Source of the DNA: Gymnorhina tibicen
Taxonomy: Eukaryota > Chordata > Aves > Passeriformes > Artamidae
Assembly (NCBI GenBank): GCA_013399875.1
Contig: VXAZ01018004.1
Location: 1,090,607 to 1,154,606, forward strand
Direction: 5' to 3'
Length of the DNA stretch: 64,000 bases
Shown here: piece after piece, positions 40,001-55,000 of the stretch
How the letters are laid out: each line of letters begins with the position of its first letter
Numbering within the stretch: the stretch's first letter is position 1
Translations under genes and position numbers: made by a program
Notes under the pieces: model-generated
The model's input: only the letters and a program-made list of their open reading frames with translations
Database searches by the model: none
Told to the model about the DNA's origin: nothing

Positions 40001-43000
40001 CATGATCCTGTAAGCTGCATTTCTGTAGGCAAATCTCACTCAGATTTATCCTCCTTCACCTTCTTCCCAGACTGCTGATTCACAGGGTTCTCATTTATCC
40101 GGGTCATCGTAGCCCTTCTGAGATGCCCATGTTTCCCCAGGCTCAGGTCAGTGAGCTCGTTGATAACCAGTTCTGCAGAGGATTTGTCTCTTATGTAGCC
40201 ATCCAGAAGCTAGGTGCTTAATCTAAACTGTTAATCTCTGTGTTCTTGCTTACCAGCAGAGAAAGAAGAAATGCTTCCGAGCATGTTTTTTTCAAGAGGT
40301 CTTGAATCTCTCTTCCATCTTTCTGTTAAGAAAGAGGCTAGAATAGATGCCAGTGCTCAGATGGCTACACTTTGGTGAGATGACTAATAGCTTGTCTCTT
40401 AGAAATTCTTGCCAAATACAGCAACTGGTACAAATCAACATCAGTATCTTTAAAACTAAGTAGTTTCAATGGTAATGTAAAACAGTAAGTAAGGTAATAT
40501 GTTTGTTCCACCAGTTTTAATGGAATTAGGGTTTAAATGTGATTTATGTAGGAAACCATGGGAGTATGAATGGTAATACTACATTTTATATGCTCCCCTC
40601 AGATTATTTTATAAGAAACATTGTTTATTCTTAACTGTTGCAATGGTGAATGGTTTAAGATATTTAAGTTTAGAACAATGAGTATAATGATGAATTTATG
40701 TGTTTGTTTCTTAATCAGCTAGGATTTATATATACATGTTGGAGAAGTCTCGTGTCATTACCCAGCCTGTCAACCAGAGTAATTTTCATGTTTTTTACTT
40801 GATGATGGATGGGTTGTCTGCTGAAGAAAAATACACCCTGTACCTCAGTAATTTGTCTGCACACAGGTAGGAAAATAACTTTATATTTAGTATTAATAGT
40901 TCTCTTGTTTTAATGCCTCTCTGCTGTTGAGATTCTTCTTCCAATAGCTACAGTTTTTCTCCTAACTGTTCAGTGAACTCTGACATCATTTATTATGGAG
41001 TACCTGCTCATGAGGATTTAGTTCTGAAGCACATGTATACTCTCTTGACAGGATCAGAGTTTTATATCCATTAGTATTGTTGCCTTAAAGGAGAAAAAGA
41101 AAGGAAATTTATTAGTTATTTTTCCATCTTCTGTGGCCTAGAGTAGGTCTGTTGTTTTTGTTTTTTTTCCTGCTGAAAAATTTGTTTCTTAAGGTAAAAA
41201 ATGTTTTATTTATTTATAATTTTCTTATGGAATATGTATATTTTGATGAAATATCACTAAATGTCACTAGTATCTTCATTTTCATTTTGATATTGACTTT
41301 GCTACAAATTAGTAAGAAAAGCAGTAACAAAAGTTTTGACTGCTTTGAACCCAAGGATAGGATTCAACACCCACCACGTAAAATTTTGTCTTTCTGTGTG
41401 ACTTCACATGAGCTGGTTGGCTTGGCTCCCATTTGCAAAGGAGATTGAGTCCCTACTCAGCTGCATATCAGTTTACACATAGATGTGTGCTTTGCATGAA
41501 CTGAGCCACATTTGTGGCTTCATAAACTACGCTGATTACATTGCCTTTAATGGTAAGAGTTTAAGTATAAAGAGCTGAGTATAGACACTCAAATGGAGCA
41601 TGTCTAAGCCTTAATATACTCCAAATGTTTACTATAGGAGGAGCTTTTGGGGTTATTTCAGGAAATTTTGGAAGTATCTCAGAATTTATTAATTCAGATT
41701 CTTTTAGAATTAAAAAATACTCCTCACCTAGATAATTTGCCTTTTACTCTTCAGTCTCTCCTAAGAAGTGTCACTGAAATGAGAGAAGCCTATTTAGTAT
41801 TAATTATCTTCTCTTAAACTGACTACCTTTAAAATATGTATAGTGAGTAACTGCAAAATGACTAATAGTAATTAAAACTATGTAAGAAGAATGTTTTCAT
41901 GTTTTCACATTGAAGCCTTTTTCCCATGGATTTTTTTTCTCAACTTTTTCATGTTCCACCTTGGCCAGTTACTTGAATAAAGTAGCAGTTCTAGATTTAG
42001 GACCTGTAAATAGAAAGACACGACATCAATTTTTGCAGAGAAAAGATGCCTTGCTTATGATTTTTTTCTTAGACAGAAGTCTTCAGACTACCATTGTTTG
42101 GTAATGTTTTAAGCTGTTACCATTTCTGTATTATACAGAGTAGTGTACTGCAGTATCTCTGAAGAAAACTCAGGCTAAGTTCCTTTGCTAAAAATTATTC
42201 ACTTCAAAGCAGGGAGAAGAAGAGTTAAATTCTGTATTTTAAATCCTTTGAGGACTTGGAAGACCAAAAGTATTCTAAATTCCTGATGATTACTTTATTC
42301 TTCTTCTAGCATAAGTTGTTTGGAAACACTCAGTTTGTTCAGAAAATGAAACAGTTTGAAGTTGCTTTACAAGAAGCTCAGACAGGAAAGAACTTAGCAT
42401 AAACCTGAAGTAATTAGATTCACGTGAACAAAGCTTTATCTAGTAAAATATCTGATAATCATCCAAAAGGATGATCTAAATAGATGTCTGAACATTGCAG
42501 TACCAAAGCTTTAGAAGTAATTTATAGCTGAATATTTGCATAAACCTGCTTTTATCAATAAAGCTTTGCTTTGCCTATGTAGAGTAGATTGTATCTTGCA
42601 TTACTGAGAGTGTTTGGGCCAAATTTTTCCTACCTTAAACTCCTGAGTGCAGTACTTCAGTGAGATAGATCTTTCTCAGCTGATAAAGTTAAATTAGGGA
42701 TGAATTTCTACTGCACCAAACTCACTCAGGAATCAGGAAGGCAGGATCTGGCCTCTTTTTTAAGTTCATTATTTCTGGCTTAGTCAAATTTTGATGAGAT
42801 CATATAATTCTGGTAACACCCATAAGTGAATTTTTCATGTTTTCTCTAAGCAAGTGTAATCTTGACTCTAAGAGTAAAATTAACTTGATAACAGGATTTT
42901 TGAAACCCTTGGCAGGTTGTTTCTGCCCAGCTGGTTTTTTTGACAATTTTTCTGTTCCTCTTTCCATTGTTTAATATTGCACTTTTATGTAGAAGATTCA

Positions 43001-46000
43001 ACAATCTTGGTAAATAATGGCTATTAAGATCACAAAGTACCCCTATTTTAATATTGATTTCTTAAGCCGTTGCAATCTAAGAAATGAGACGTAGCATTGT
43101 TTTTTTAATTCTTATTTTAGATAAAAGTACCTCAAAGATATAAAGTAATTTTGTCAATATGATGCTGTAAAAGATGAGATGTAGTTCGTGTTTTATGTAA
43201 TATATAATCCTGGACTGAGAGTTAATGTAAATTGCTTAAAGGGGAAATCCCTCTCTTTTGGAATCACTAAGAATTTCTGTGAGGCTGGGGTTTTGCCCCA
43301 TTGAGTAGGGGAAGTTGTTTGGTTGTAAATCTCTGCTGTTTGGTGCTGTCCTGAGAGGGAGCTTGCACTCAGAAACTTAAATGTGTGTTCTTGCAAGCAT
43401 TATAATTGCTAAGGCATCGTGTGAAGACAAATAGCTGGGCACTTTCTACTGAGCCTACACACAACTAGGATGTTAAAGTAGCAAGCATTTAATCTACATA
43501 GGAAAGGATCTGAATGAATACATCTCTCATCGAATCTGCATGTGGATCATGATGGATGAAGACAGAAGTAATTGCTAAAAGGTAAGATCAATTTTCAAGG
43601 CTAAGCAAGGGAAGCCTGTCAGAAATGAAGGGAGAGTCTTGAAAGGGCAAGTAGAAGCTTTTTGATTGACAGCTATTCCCATGTGTTCATTACATTCAGA
43701 AATTGAATTTTATCAGCAGATCATTGATTGAAAAATTCCAAAATTTCTTTTAATTTACTGTGTTTCAAAGAACTCTAGGACTTCTTTATCTCGATAATTA
43801 TGTGTAATACAGGGACATTAGCAATTTGAATTTGTATTCTCAATTTGCTCTTGATTTGCTCTGGATTATGCTTTTTTTCCTGGGTGCAGATACAGTCCAT
43901 GGCTGTAATCAGTACTTTTGTGGTCTGTGAAGTTTAGCCTCACAATAAAAGCATGTACTAGCTTTTCTAGCTCGTTTCGTTTAGCCTCACAGTTACACTA
44001 GGTGTTAACTTAGTGATGAATCTTGCAAGCAAGGTGAAACAGAGAGCAGTAAGAGAAGTGCCAGTGGTGACAGATCGGTTTAGCTCAGTTCATGGAGGTG
44101 ATTACACAGGATCATTTTAATGCCTTTGCTTCACAATTTGCCTGATGCTGGTATCTGTATATGATGAATAGAGGAAAATCCAAGCAAGTGTTAAACTTAA
44201 ATTACAAAATTAGTTGCATTTAAAAGTTGTGAATGAAACAGCTAGATGTGTAAAGTTACATCAGATTTTTCCCATCCTGCTGGAATGATAATTTCTGTAT
44301 GAAGTGCCAAGTTACATCACTTTATCAAACTGCCATTAGACTTCATGTGATGAAACTCAGCATAAGTTAGTTGTACCAAAATTCTGAGTCTCTCCACAAT
44401 AAAGCCTAGTGTTGAGACTCCCTGAACTTCAGTGTTGAGGATCAATTTAGTTTTAAAATCCTGCTAACAGAATAAAGCTCTAGGATATCAGGAAAGTGGA
44501 GTTAATTGTATTTAATTTTAGAAGGGGGGTAAAGATCATATTCAGAGGTTCCTCTGCTGTGTTCCACTTTTCCATTATGGGCTGTGTCAGCACAGGAGGA
44601 GAGAAAAGCTGTGGCAGGAGATGTTAGGATCACCATCCCTGCAGGTGAATGGCCATGAAAGTCAAGTCCTTCTTCCAAAGAGACGTTCTTCCAAAGGTCT
44701 CTTAAATTTAAATCAAGCATTCAAGTTCTGGCTGAACAAGTTGTTTGGTTTTTTGGGGTTTTTTTTGTACACATTTTCCTGCCCCAACTTGATTATGTGC
44801 AGCACATTCATTTTCTCAAAAAGTCTTGAATTTTAAGTACATTAACACTTAAAAAACAATGCAGTGATACAAGTAGTTCAAGCTGTATATAGTATCATGT
44901 CTAGAGAGCAAAGGGTATAAAGACTTTTGAAGCACATTTGACAATCTTTCTAAATAATGTGGTAGTGTGAAGATAAGAGTTTCAAACACAAGGGAGATTT
45001 CAAAACCAGGGGAGTTACGTCTAAGTTATTTTTGCTGGAATTCGTTTTGGTACAATAAGTGAATATGGAGAAGTGAAACCCTAAGTAAAATAGAAAATAG
45101 TTTGCGTTGTTTGTTGGGGTTTTTTTTAAATTGCAAAAAATAAAAAGCATTCACTTCCATCAGTTTACATCTTCCTGATACGATTTACTTATATTTCAGC
45201 TGTCTAGTGAAAAGCTTTAACTGTGAACATTTGTTTCTCAACTATCTTCATGCAATGTTAGCATGAAAATCTAATTTGCAATGAGTAGTACTATTTTAAG
45301 GGCAAGATCTGTACATTCTGAGTGTAATGAGGCAATTCCATTTACTTAGATTCCAGTAAGGTCTGACAGCTAAACTAAACCAGGCTGGTTATCAGGAAGG
45401 TAATGGAGAGAGATATAAAGCAGGTGTATCTGTCTGAGATTCTGGAGCAGATTTAAACTTGTTTGAGCGAGTTTTGTATCTATGTAATCTGGAATATTTT
45501 CAATGTCAAAAGAATTGTCTAAATTTTATCTGTTATCTTTTGCGCTTTTCTTGTTTGTTTACTTTTCTTGCTTACCATGTATTCTTTTCCTGTTTACACT
45601 GTATTTACTGATGTCTGAACCTTTAAACTGATTTATTTTTTGAGACTGAACCATCTTTACTGCATGTACGTCATATGCATATTCCAGCAAAATGTGCTTT
45701 CACATTGTTCTCTTTAATATGTTTTTCCCTGCCCTCTTATAACTTCAGCCTTCAGTTCCCATTTATCCCAATACTCCTACCTTCTTCAGTTTTCCTTTGT
45801 TTTCCTCATTCATGCAGGTTTTCTGAGCAAATAGTGCTCATGAGTTTATTCAACTTGGTTTATTTTTTATGTGAGCAGGAATTGAACCAAAAGGAACGTT
45901 TAAATTTTAGTGTTTTTTTTTTCCTTAGGCTCTTTTTCTTTTCTTATTATTTCTTTGAAGCTCAGGCTCCATTAATCGCTTGGACCATGATCTTCAAGCG

Positions 46001-49000
46001 TCACTGTTGATCTTTGCACTTCAAAGGAAGCGTTGAGAGACAACACCAGTAAATGGCTGATGTGTGTGATTTGTTATGCTGGATAGTAAAAATCATGACT
46101 AACTCAGTTTTATTGAGGATGGACACCAGAAACTATATTATATGTTGTATTGAGATACAGCTTCATGTTTCAAAGTGATATTGATTGAGTAGAACTAGTT
46201 TTATCTAATTCTAATGTAACATTTCACAATACATGTTTTCAGATATATCTGAGATTAAAAAATAGAACGGAGTGTAAGATTGGGGATTTTTTTTTTCATT
46301 TAGTATTGATTTCTAAAAAAGAATATTCAAACATATTGATTTTTTACTCTATGGTCTAATTCGTCTGATTTTTCTTATTTGTGTGCTTCACTTCTCTTCA
46401 CCTAGCTTTTTGGTTTAGTCTCATATTTTAGGCTTAGACTGCCATATTTTAATGAAAATTAGATGGAACCCTAAGGAGCCTATTAGTCTAGAGTAGCTAA
46501 GAAATTTTTCAGTGTTTTTTAGCAGGGGAAATATGATGACTGGACCATGTAGACTAAACCTTCCTCCTTAAGATCATCACTGTGTATGTTAATATTAAGG
46601 AAAAAGCTGACAATAATGTCAGTGTTAAAGTTAATATATAGTGTCTTTATGAAAATTGACTGCATTTCCTCTATCTTAAACCCCCTTTTTGTGAGACATT
46701 TTTGGATAGTTGTCTCCTACAAGATACGTTACTAGGAGGTTGGCATTGCAATTACAGAATATATAATCAGGATCACATCTTAGGTTTTCAAAACAAAACT
46801 GAAATGTTAATTTGTGTTATCTGCTTTATTTTGCAAATGAAGTGGTTATTTTTATATTTCCAGATATCTATACCTCATGTATACCTCTATGTTATTAATT
46901 TTATTTCACAATATTTGTTTTGAATATCTGTCTGTGCAGTTGTTTTGAGTGGTTCATCCTGAATTCAGGGTTAGTTACATGCACACCTACACACTTGCAT
47001 TCTAATTGCATCCAAATCCAAAGTGTTTTTCTACTTGAAAGCAGAAGCAACTTAGCTTTGGATTTTAATGATTAATTTATTTATTCCATTTTTGACATTA
47101 GCAGCTTTTGATATTACTGCTTTATTCCCAAAGGATACTTTAAAAAATTATACCTCCAGTGATGTTTAACAATCATTAACTTACTTGAAATTCAAGAAGA
47201 ATTTTTTTTAGTTAGGTAAAGGTAGTAAAATAGGTCTGAGACAGCTCAGGGTCTTTGTCTGAGGTCCCAAGTGTAATTGTTATTTGTCTGGCTTTCAAAA
47301 TAAATGCTGTAGAAATTCTGCTTTGTTCAAGAGTGCAAATCTGAAACTCATATTCCTCTGGGTATTTTCTTTCATTTGATGTTAACAATCCCCTCTTCAT
47401 TGTATTATTCTTCATACATATTGATTGACTAGTGGCAGAGGATGTTCAGTCCTCCATTGGCAGACTCTGAGAGGCAAAGAAATCATTCATTTTGATTACC
47501 TCTCTTTTCAACAACTGTTTCTCTCTCCATCATAATTCTAACAAGCTAAGCCTGTAAAACTGTGTAAATGAACACATGATGTTTTGTCAGGAATGAATGT
47601 TACATTTATCGTGGTACAGAAGAGCAAGGCACTCTTCCTTATATTTCTGTGTCGTCCTAAAGGAACTCAGATATCTGATAATATTTGGTAATTTACATTC
47701 TCTTGGTGTCAGTTTGGAATAGAAAAAATTGCATCAGAACATATAAAGGTACTCTGGCTTTTGCCTTTTTATTGCTTTAGTCAGTTTACTTTTGGATGTT
47801 TAGTTTCATTCCACAAACTTGCATTTACTTATCAACTGATGTTGATACCATTTGATAATTCTTTGACTGAGGAAGGCTTTGTCTTTTTTTTCTTTTTTTG
47901 GTGTAAGCATGATATAGAAACAGGTGCAGAAAATAAGAGAAGAATACTCCATCTTTCATGTCTGTGGCATGAAAGCTGAAGAATAGGAGGCAAGAAAAAA
48001 CTGATATCTGTTTAATTCAAAAGAAAGAAACAAACTTGGTGATTAAGAGCACTGGGATCTTTAGAGTCTACTGAAGACATCTGACTTCATTTTAGCAGAA
48101 AACTATACATACAGTAAAACATTGTTTAGAATAAATTGCTTTAAATAGGGAAAGCAAGTGCAAAAATAAATATAGCTTGTACCAGATGATTCTCCAATTT
48201 GTTGTGAATTCTGAGGATGAGTATTTACACCTTAAAGTTTCTGGGCCAATTTCAACCTTTTGTTAGAAAAAAGAAATCTCTGGAGAGCTATGAAGATTAT
48301 ATATATAAATATATATTCACATTAAATTTGATCCTCTGTTGAAGAAATTAAGTGCTGACTGTTTAAGCAGCCCACTAGTATTTCACGTCAGATGGAAAAT
48401 GGATGTAGCTCCGAGGGGCGAAATTGCCGTAGAAACTCTGGCTTAAAAGCAGAGTGATTGCTCACATAAATGGTAGAAAAGTTAATTTGGCTTTTACTTT
48501 TAGTACGAAATATGTCTCTGCACTTTACTAGGTTGGTAATCATCTCATATGTGGCGGGAGATTCAGTGGATTCAGCTTCTGAAACCACTTAGCTATTACA
48601 TTGCATAAATCTAGCATGATAACATAGTTCTGCAATTTATGTTTCAAAAGTCACTCTTAGAATCATCCTGATACAATTACTGTAGATGAATTTCCAGTCA
48701 GGAATGGGTCATTTGAGAAATTGTTATTGACATACAGAACCCCAGTCACTGAACCCAGCTCATCTCAGTGTTAGATCTGGTGGAGGTGATACCTCTCACC
48801 GTTGTTTGAACTTGCTGTCTTCACTCAGCTCTCTGTGCATGGATTTTTCATTGCNTTAGCTTATTGAACCAGGAAAAGCTGTATTTTTACCAGACCTGAG
48901 CAAACAGAACTCTGGATCAGAGAAGGAGACACTGGGGAGAGCTGAATAGGTCCCGAGTGTTTCAAGGTTCTGGATTTTGGACTCANGATTTTTCATTGCA

Positions 49001-52000
49001 CTGCTAGCCAGCTCTCTCTAGGAAAGTCAGGCAAAGTCAACCCAAAGTGTAGCATAGTTTTCTTCCTCAAAATATCCACTACTCTGAGGTTAAAACTGGT
49101 TGTGTGAGATTAGTGCCATTTACAGTTTCCTTTGATTCCTGGATTTGCACAATATTTTCTGTAGTTAGTTAATGAAACTGAGTTTTGTCTAAAGCCTGCA
49201 AGTAACGAACTAAAATTTTCTGAATATGCTAATTGAGTGCTAATGACCAGAGGATGTCAGGATCTTAGTTTTATACAGACCCTAAGAATGGCAGCTCTAT
49301 TAGTCTGGCTTCAGAATTTATTTTATGCAATCTAATGTGGGACAGAATGATGTGTGAATGTCTTTCAATGAATCACCCATCACCCAGATGATCTTTGGAA
49401 ATTTTTTATTCTGTGTATAAGTCTTGTCTATATCCAGTTAGTTTATGACACATCTCTTGGAATCATGTCACAAAGTGCGNTCTGTAACCTATATATGATA
49501 ATAAGACTTATGCTTGTCTGATTTTCAGTTTAAACATTTCTTGAATAGTAGTAATATGGGTGAGAAAAATTGTTAGAAAAGATGCAGTTTGCACAAAGAG
49601 AGATGGAAATCAAGAAAGCATTCTGAAATAAAAAATTTGTACAAATTTTCTGCTGACTGAAATGATAGAAAAAGGCATTGAAACAATGTAGAAATATCAT
49701 TTGACAAACAAACTGTATTTGTAATCATGATTGCAGAGAAGTGTAATGTATGGCTTCTGACAAATGCTAGCACCTTATAATTTCTCATTTAACCTTTGTG
49801 GAATTTTAACCTAATCAAATCATTAAATGGATAGAAATCAGTTTACCAAGCTGGCATTCATTACAGCTTAGTATTAAACTTACACAGTAATTGCAGTGTT
49901 TACTTTGAGGCTGGTACACTGACACCAGTTTCATGATCTGTTTCAACCAAGAAGAGGATTATGAAGACTAAAAAAAGTGTTAACCACTTGTAAAAGTATG
50001 TGTTTGGCCTTTCACTGTAAACATTAATAATTAAAATAGGAAAATAAATTACTTAGTGGAATAGTTTGTTAAAAAAACAATTGGAGACTGTCCCCTGTCA
50101 TTAAAATTTTCCAGCATTGAATAAAAGACAGAGAAAGTGTATATGACCCTTCTTTGATATAAATATTGCCACTCTGACCTAGTGGATGGCATGCCTGCCC
50201 ATAGCAGGGGAGTTGAAACTAGATGGTTTTTAAGGTCCCTTCCAACCCAAGCCTTTCAATAATGATGATGATTCTGTGTCGTTTTCTATTGAAATCGTTG
50301 TTCACTTGACTTTATTTTTTTATAACTTTTCTGTCTCAAATAGAGATGAGTTAACACTGGTACTGCTAGAGACTGTACATTTGTATCCTAATATTTCTGA
50401 GTATTTGTGTTTGCTTCTGTAAAACTCATGCCTTTGGTTTTAGAGAAATCAGATTTACTATTAGAGATGCATCTGTACTTCCTTGTAGCGCAGTCTTTCC
50501 CCCATTTCCATCATGCTCTCTGAGATTCCTTGCCCAGTACATTTTCAGCTCCATTATGTATATTTGCCGCATTTCAGACCTAATCCCCTGTTTAAACAGG
50601 ACTCCTAAGTCAGGTAGCAATTAAGAGGAATGGAGCAGCATCTATTAAATTTATCCTATAATGAACTGAACTTCAGTGGGTATGTTATGGAATTAGGCTG
50701 GCCCCTAAGACAAAACTGGAACAAATGCGAACATCACAAATTCTTTGATTATGTAGTTTATTCTGGAGCCTGCTTTTTAAACATGGAATTACAGTTCTTT
50801 CCAGTCTATTCCCATTCCAGCTTCCCATGTATCTTAGGGGGAAAAGGACTACTTTAAAGCATAATTTATTCTATGATCATCTTTCTTCTCTGTTTATTTT
50901 TATTGTCTTTTAAAAATGTGTTTGTTTTCATTTTTGTTAGAAAGCAATGTATTTGAATAAAACCTACCTTTGCAGATCGTTGTGTGTAAACACAGTGTGG
51001 ATTTTAGCACTAAGACCCAGTAGGGAGTCTCTTTGTCTTGTTTTGACACACAAACCATGAAAGTACTCTAAATCTTCAGATACGCTTTAGGGACGCCAGT
51101 TCATTTTATACAGTATAAGGTCAGTGTTCCTTCAGCGCCTAAGTAACCTGCTTAGATGCAGCCCTTCAATCGAGATCTCAGTGTGCAGTCTCTGAGGTTT
51201 ACTTCAGGTTTGCTGAGCTTCTGTGTCCTTCGTACTTTGTGTCTTATGAGAGGCAAAGGAAGACACTGCAGGGGATTTCATGTCAGAAGTATTTCATTTG
51301 TGACCTTTAATCGAGCATGATTTTACTGGGAGGGCTGAAAAGATGTGAGAGAAACACGCACATACATCCATCCTGTTCACATTTTGGACTGTCCTGGAAT
51401 GCGTTTGGGACAGAAATGGGTCCTGAGGCAGGGGGGCGAAGCTGGTCTTGCTGAGCATGGGAGAGCAGATGGGGATTCTCCATTACTGAACCCTGTGCAT
51501 CATGTAGCTTGGTAGCTGTGTGAAAAGCAGAACCCTCTTTTTACATTAAAGGAGTGGCAACTGTTGATTGTAGATTGTTCATTGCTAAATAGGTAACATA
51601 TATAAAGGCATATGAATTTCCTCCATTAATAGTTGCAAGGAGAATATTCTTGCTTTGTAGAAAAAAGTAAGTTACAATAAGGTTTGGTACTGCACCAAAT
51701 CATATTTGTGTATTGTATGAGACTGTCTTAGCCCATGAAAGGTCAGTAATTGTTATTGATTAATTAATTAATTAAACTAATACTTCTAAAAAAAAGTCAT
51801 TCTTAAGTAAATAAATATATATATATTTCCCAGTATTTCAAAATCCCTAGAGTACCTAGTGGTTTGGGGAGCCTTACCTTTACTTTTGACCAAGTTAAAA
51901 GTGCTTTAAGTGGATCTTACTGTTCAGAATTATTTGTTTAATATACACACCTGAATAAACATGGTCATACCTGCATATACAAGAAGAAGAGGGCTTCTTG

Positions 52001-55000
52001 TAAATCAGCTGATCTGAAACTGATTCATGAACTACAATCAGTGGTTGTATGAAATAATTTTGAAGCATATTATCAGTATTTTAACTGGATACTGGTGAAA
52101 GTTATAAGCAGGTTCCCAAAGTGCTTTTTATAGTTTAGATCAGATACTGTGGCTCTTAACACAGTAAGCTTTATTTAATGTATCAGCATTTTAAAAGTAG
52201 CAAGTGCTGGTGAGAAATGCCTTTGAGGCTCATAAACTTCATGACATCTGCCTGGCAACTAATGCCAAAGTAAGTCTGAACACAGAAATACAAAATTGCT
52301 TTTAGTTGTAGGAGAGAAGTTCAAACAATTTTTGAAGCATTTCAGGAAATGGATTGGACCAGTTTGCACTCGCATGCAGACTGGCTTATTGTTTTTACAT
52401 CTTCAGCAATGCTCAGTATTTGCTACTTTTTCATCACCATCTGCATTATGCTGCTTATTTCATGTATATTAATCTTCAAAATTATGCTTTTAGAGTGATA
52501 GTTCACAGAATTATGATCTCATGATTCTGTCCTGTAAAATATTTGAATCATGAGTCAGACAAACAGTTCAAGGGATACTGTCTGTATTAATTCTTGTATT
52601 ACCATCAGAGGTGTGAAAATTTCTATTTTAAATCCCTCCTGTTGTTGCGCATTCATTTTTTTCTTTAATGGAATAATTCTAAATTTATATTTTTATGTAA
52701 TTTTAGAAACAGAATGCTTGAGTCTCTGATTTCAGCCTATTCCATAGGATTATCAATATAATTAGGAAAAAAACCAAACTGATTGTCGCCTACCAACATT
52801 TGGCATTTTGAGGATAAAGACCAAAATGTATTTCTTTGTTTTCCTTTTCAGTATATCCACTGTTTGTGAAACTTATGTACTTCCTAGTACATATAGTCTT
52901 TCTTACAGAATTATTTGAAATTTCATTTTATAAAATATCAAAGCAAAACTACTTACTGGATAACATATGGGCTAATATAAGCTTTCTGTGCTAAAACCAG
53001 TTTACAAAACACATACATAACTTGTTATTTTGTTAGTTTAGAAAACTAAAAATAAGACCTGTGCTCTGGCTGTCATCAAATCTGTCTACAGTGTTTAGTT
53101 AATTAATATTATGCTGATACCTTACCTCTTGACATTAACAAAGCTATTCATATTTTTTTAAATGGTGCTTATGGTACTTTATTGCACAAGTTATGAGCAG
53201 AAGTATGTGCACTTAAATGATTAATAGTAACTCCAGCTCAGTGCTATAGTGTAACAAGGTTCAAAGGATATAAAATGTGTTCAAATTAGAATAGGTTTAA
53301 AAACTGGAGACACAGGAAAAAAAGGCAGTAATACATGCCCTTTTTCCCTGAGAGAAAAAAGCCAGGAGCTATCCATTATCATGTTCTGTAAATGTCGTTT
53401 ACTTCACTGATGTCAACTGTTTTGCTTTGTCTTTATCTCGTTCCTGTTTACATATCAAACAGTGCTAAGCGCAAAGCAGCTTTTCCTCACTAAGCAGAAT
53501 ACATTTTCCTCCCATATTCACATGAGATATTTAGAGAAATAAAAATGTTTGTTGAAATTTCTTATTCTGTGAGTTTTCAAATATGGTAGAGGTTAGTGGA
53601 ATTTATTTTTGAAAGGTAATGGTTTGGTTTTTTTATACTCAATGCGCTTCATCCCAGCAATTTTGAAAACATGCTTTTAAAACAGATGTAAAACTATGAA
53701 GTCATTAATTTTCAGTCTGGCCAAACAAATCTAAATTGCATCTTGGGATTTAGTAAGCAGTCACAGGAATAGCTAAACTTTTACAAAAATCTGAGGTATT
53801 TCAGAGAAAGACTTCACAAATATTTAATGTAAGGGCAGTAAGCTGACCTAGTACGAAAATTGGTTTTTAAGTGCTTATATTTTGTCTGTAACTAACCCAT
53901 TTCTGAGATGTTATGATTTCTACCTGAAGTTAAAGTAAAAATTACCTGATCTGGTAATGTTGAATTTTTAGTGATGACCATTGTGCTTAATCAGGGCTAC
54001 TACCCTGAACTGGATGGGAGGGAGGAATGGGGACTGCAAAGGAAAAAGCCATACGCCTTTCACATGATTGTGCAGGTACATGGTTCATTGGGCAGCACTA
54101 ATAAGGGGAAGGAAGGGATTTAGCTTGTTAATCCATGCTTCTTAATACAATGTCACATTAAATGACACCCACAACATGCATATCGATTGTGTTAGACCTG
54201 GAACCTGATTATGAAATACTGCTTCATCCTCCTGTGACATTGGCTCTCTTGAGAATTATCAAGCAACAAAGCATCAACTGATGAAGATTTTGTAATAATG
54301 TTTTGGTTTAGACTTTATATAATGACAAGTAGAGCTGAAAGATAAGTCTGTGTGGCTCACTGTGAAGTGTATCAGAGACACCCCAGAGGGTGTTGAGCAA
54401 AATGTACCATGGCTGTGATGGGGCAGGGGCTCATCTGAGCTAAATAGCTAAATACTGTGTTTTCTGCGCTGTGCCTAAGTCCTACAGTTACAGTTCAGGA
54501 ATGTTTGTGTTTCTTTGGAATCTCCATTGCATAGAGTAGAAATAAATGTAAGATAAGGTTATATTAAGGCCTAGAAATTCTGGAAGCAATGCTTGGGACA
54601 GCTTAAAGTCTAGGTCGCCAGTACTTCTTATTTCCTCCAGTCTCACTTGCACACCTCAGTCTTCCTTTCCTTCTTTCTCCACCTACCAGAGCTCAGCATA
54701 GGGTGTTCACTTATAACTTCCAGGTATTGACATTTATTTTGATACTAAGATTCAACTGAAATCAGTAGGACAAAGGATGGGTTTCAAGTTAGTTGCACGG
54801 AAGTGTTTTGCTGAATTGGGACAATACACAGTGGTGAAATAAGTCATTATTCTACTTCACAGTAGTTGTAAACCTGGCAAGAAAAGAAACCAACTTCTTT
54901 CTTGTTTTTCCAGTGGCCTAAAATCACTAAATATGATGTCATGATGGGCATGGGCTATGTCTGTTTTTGGAACAATTGATGCAGCATTTTATAGAAGCTG

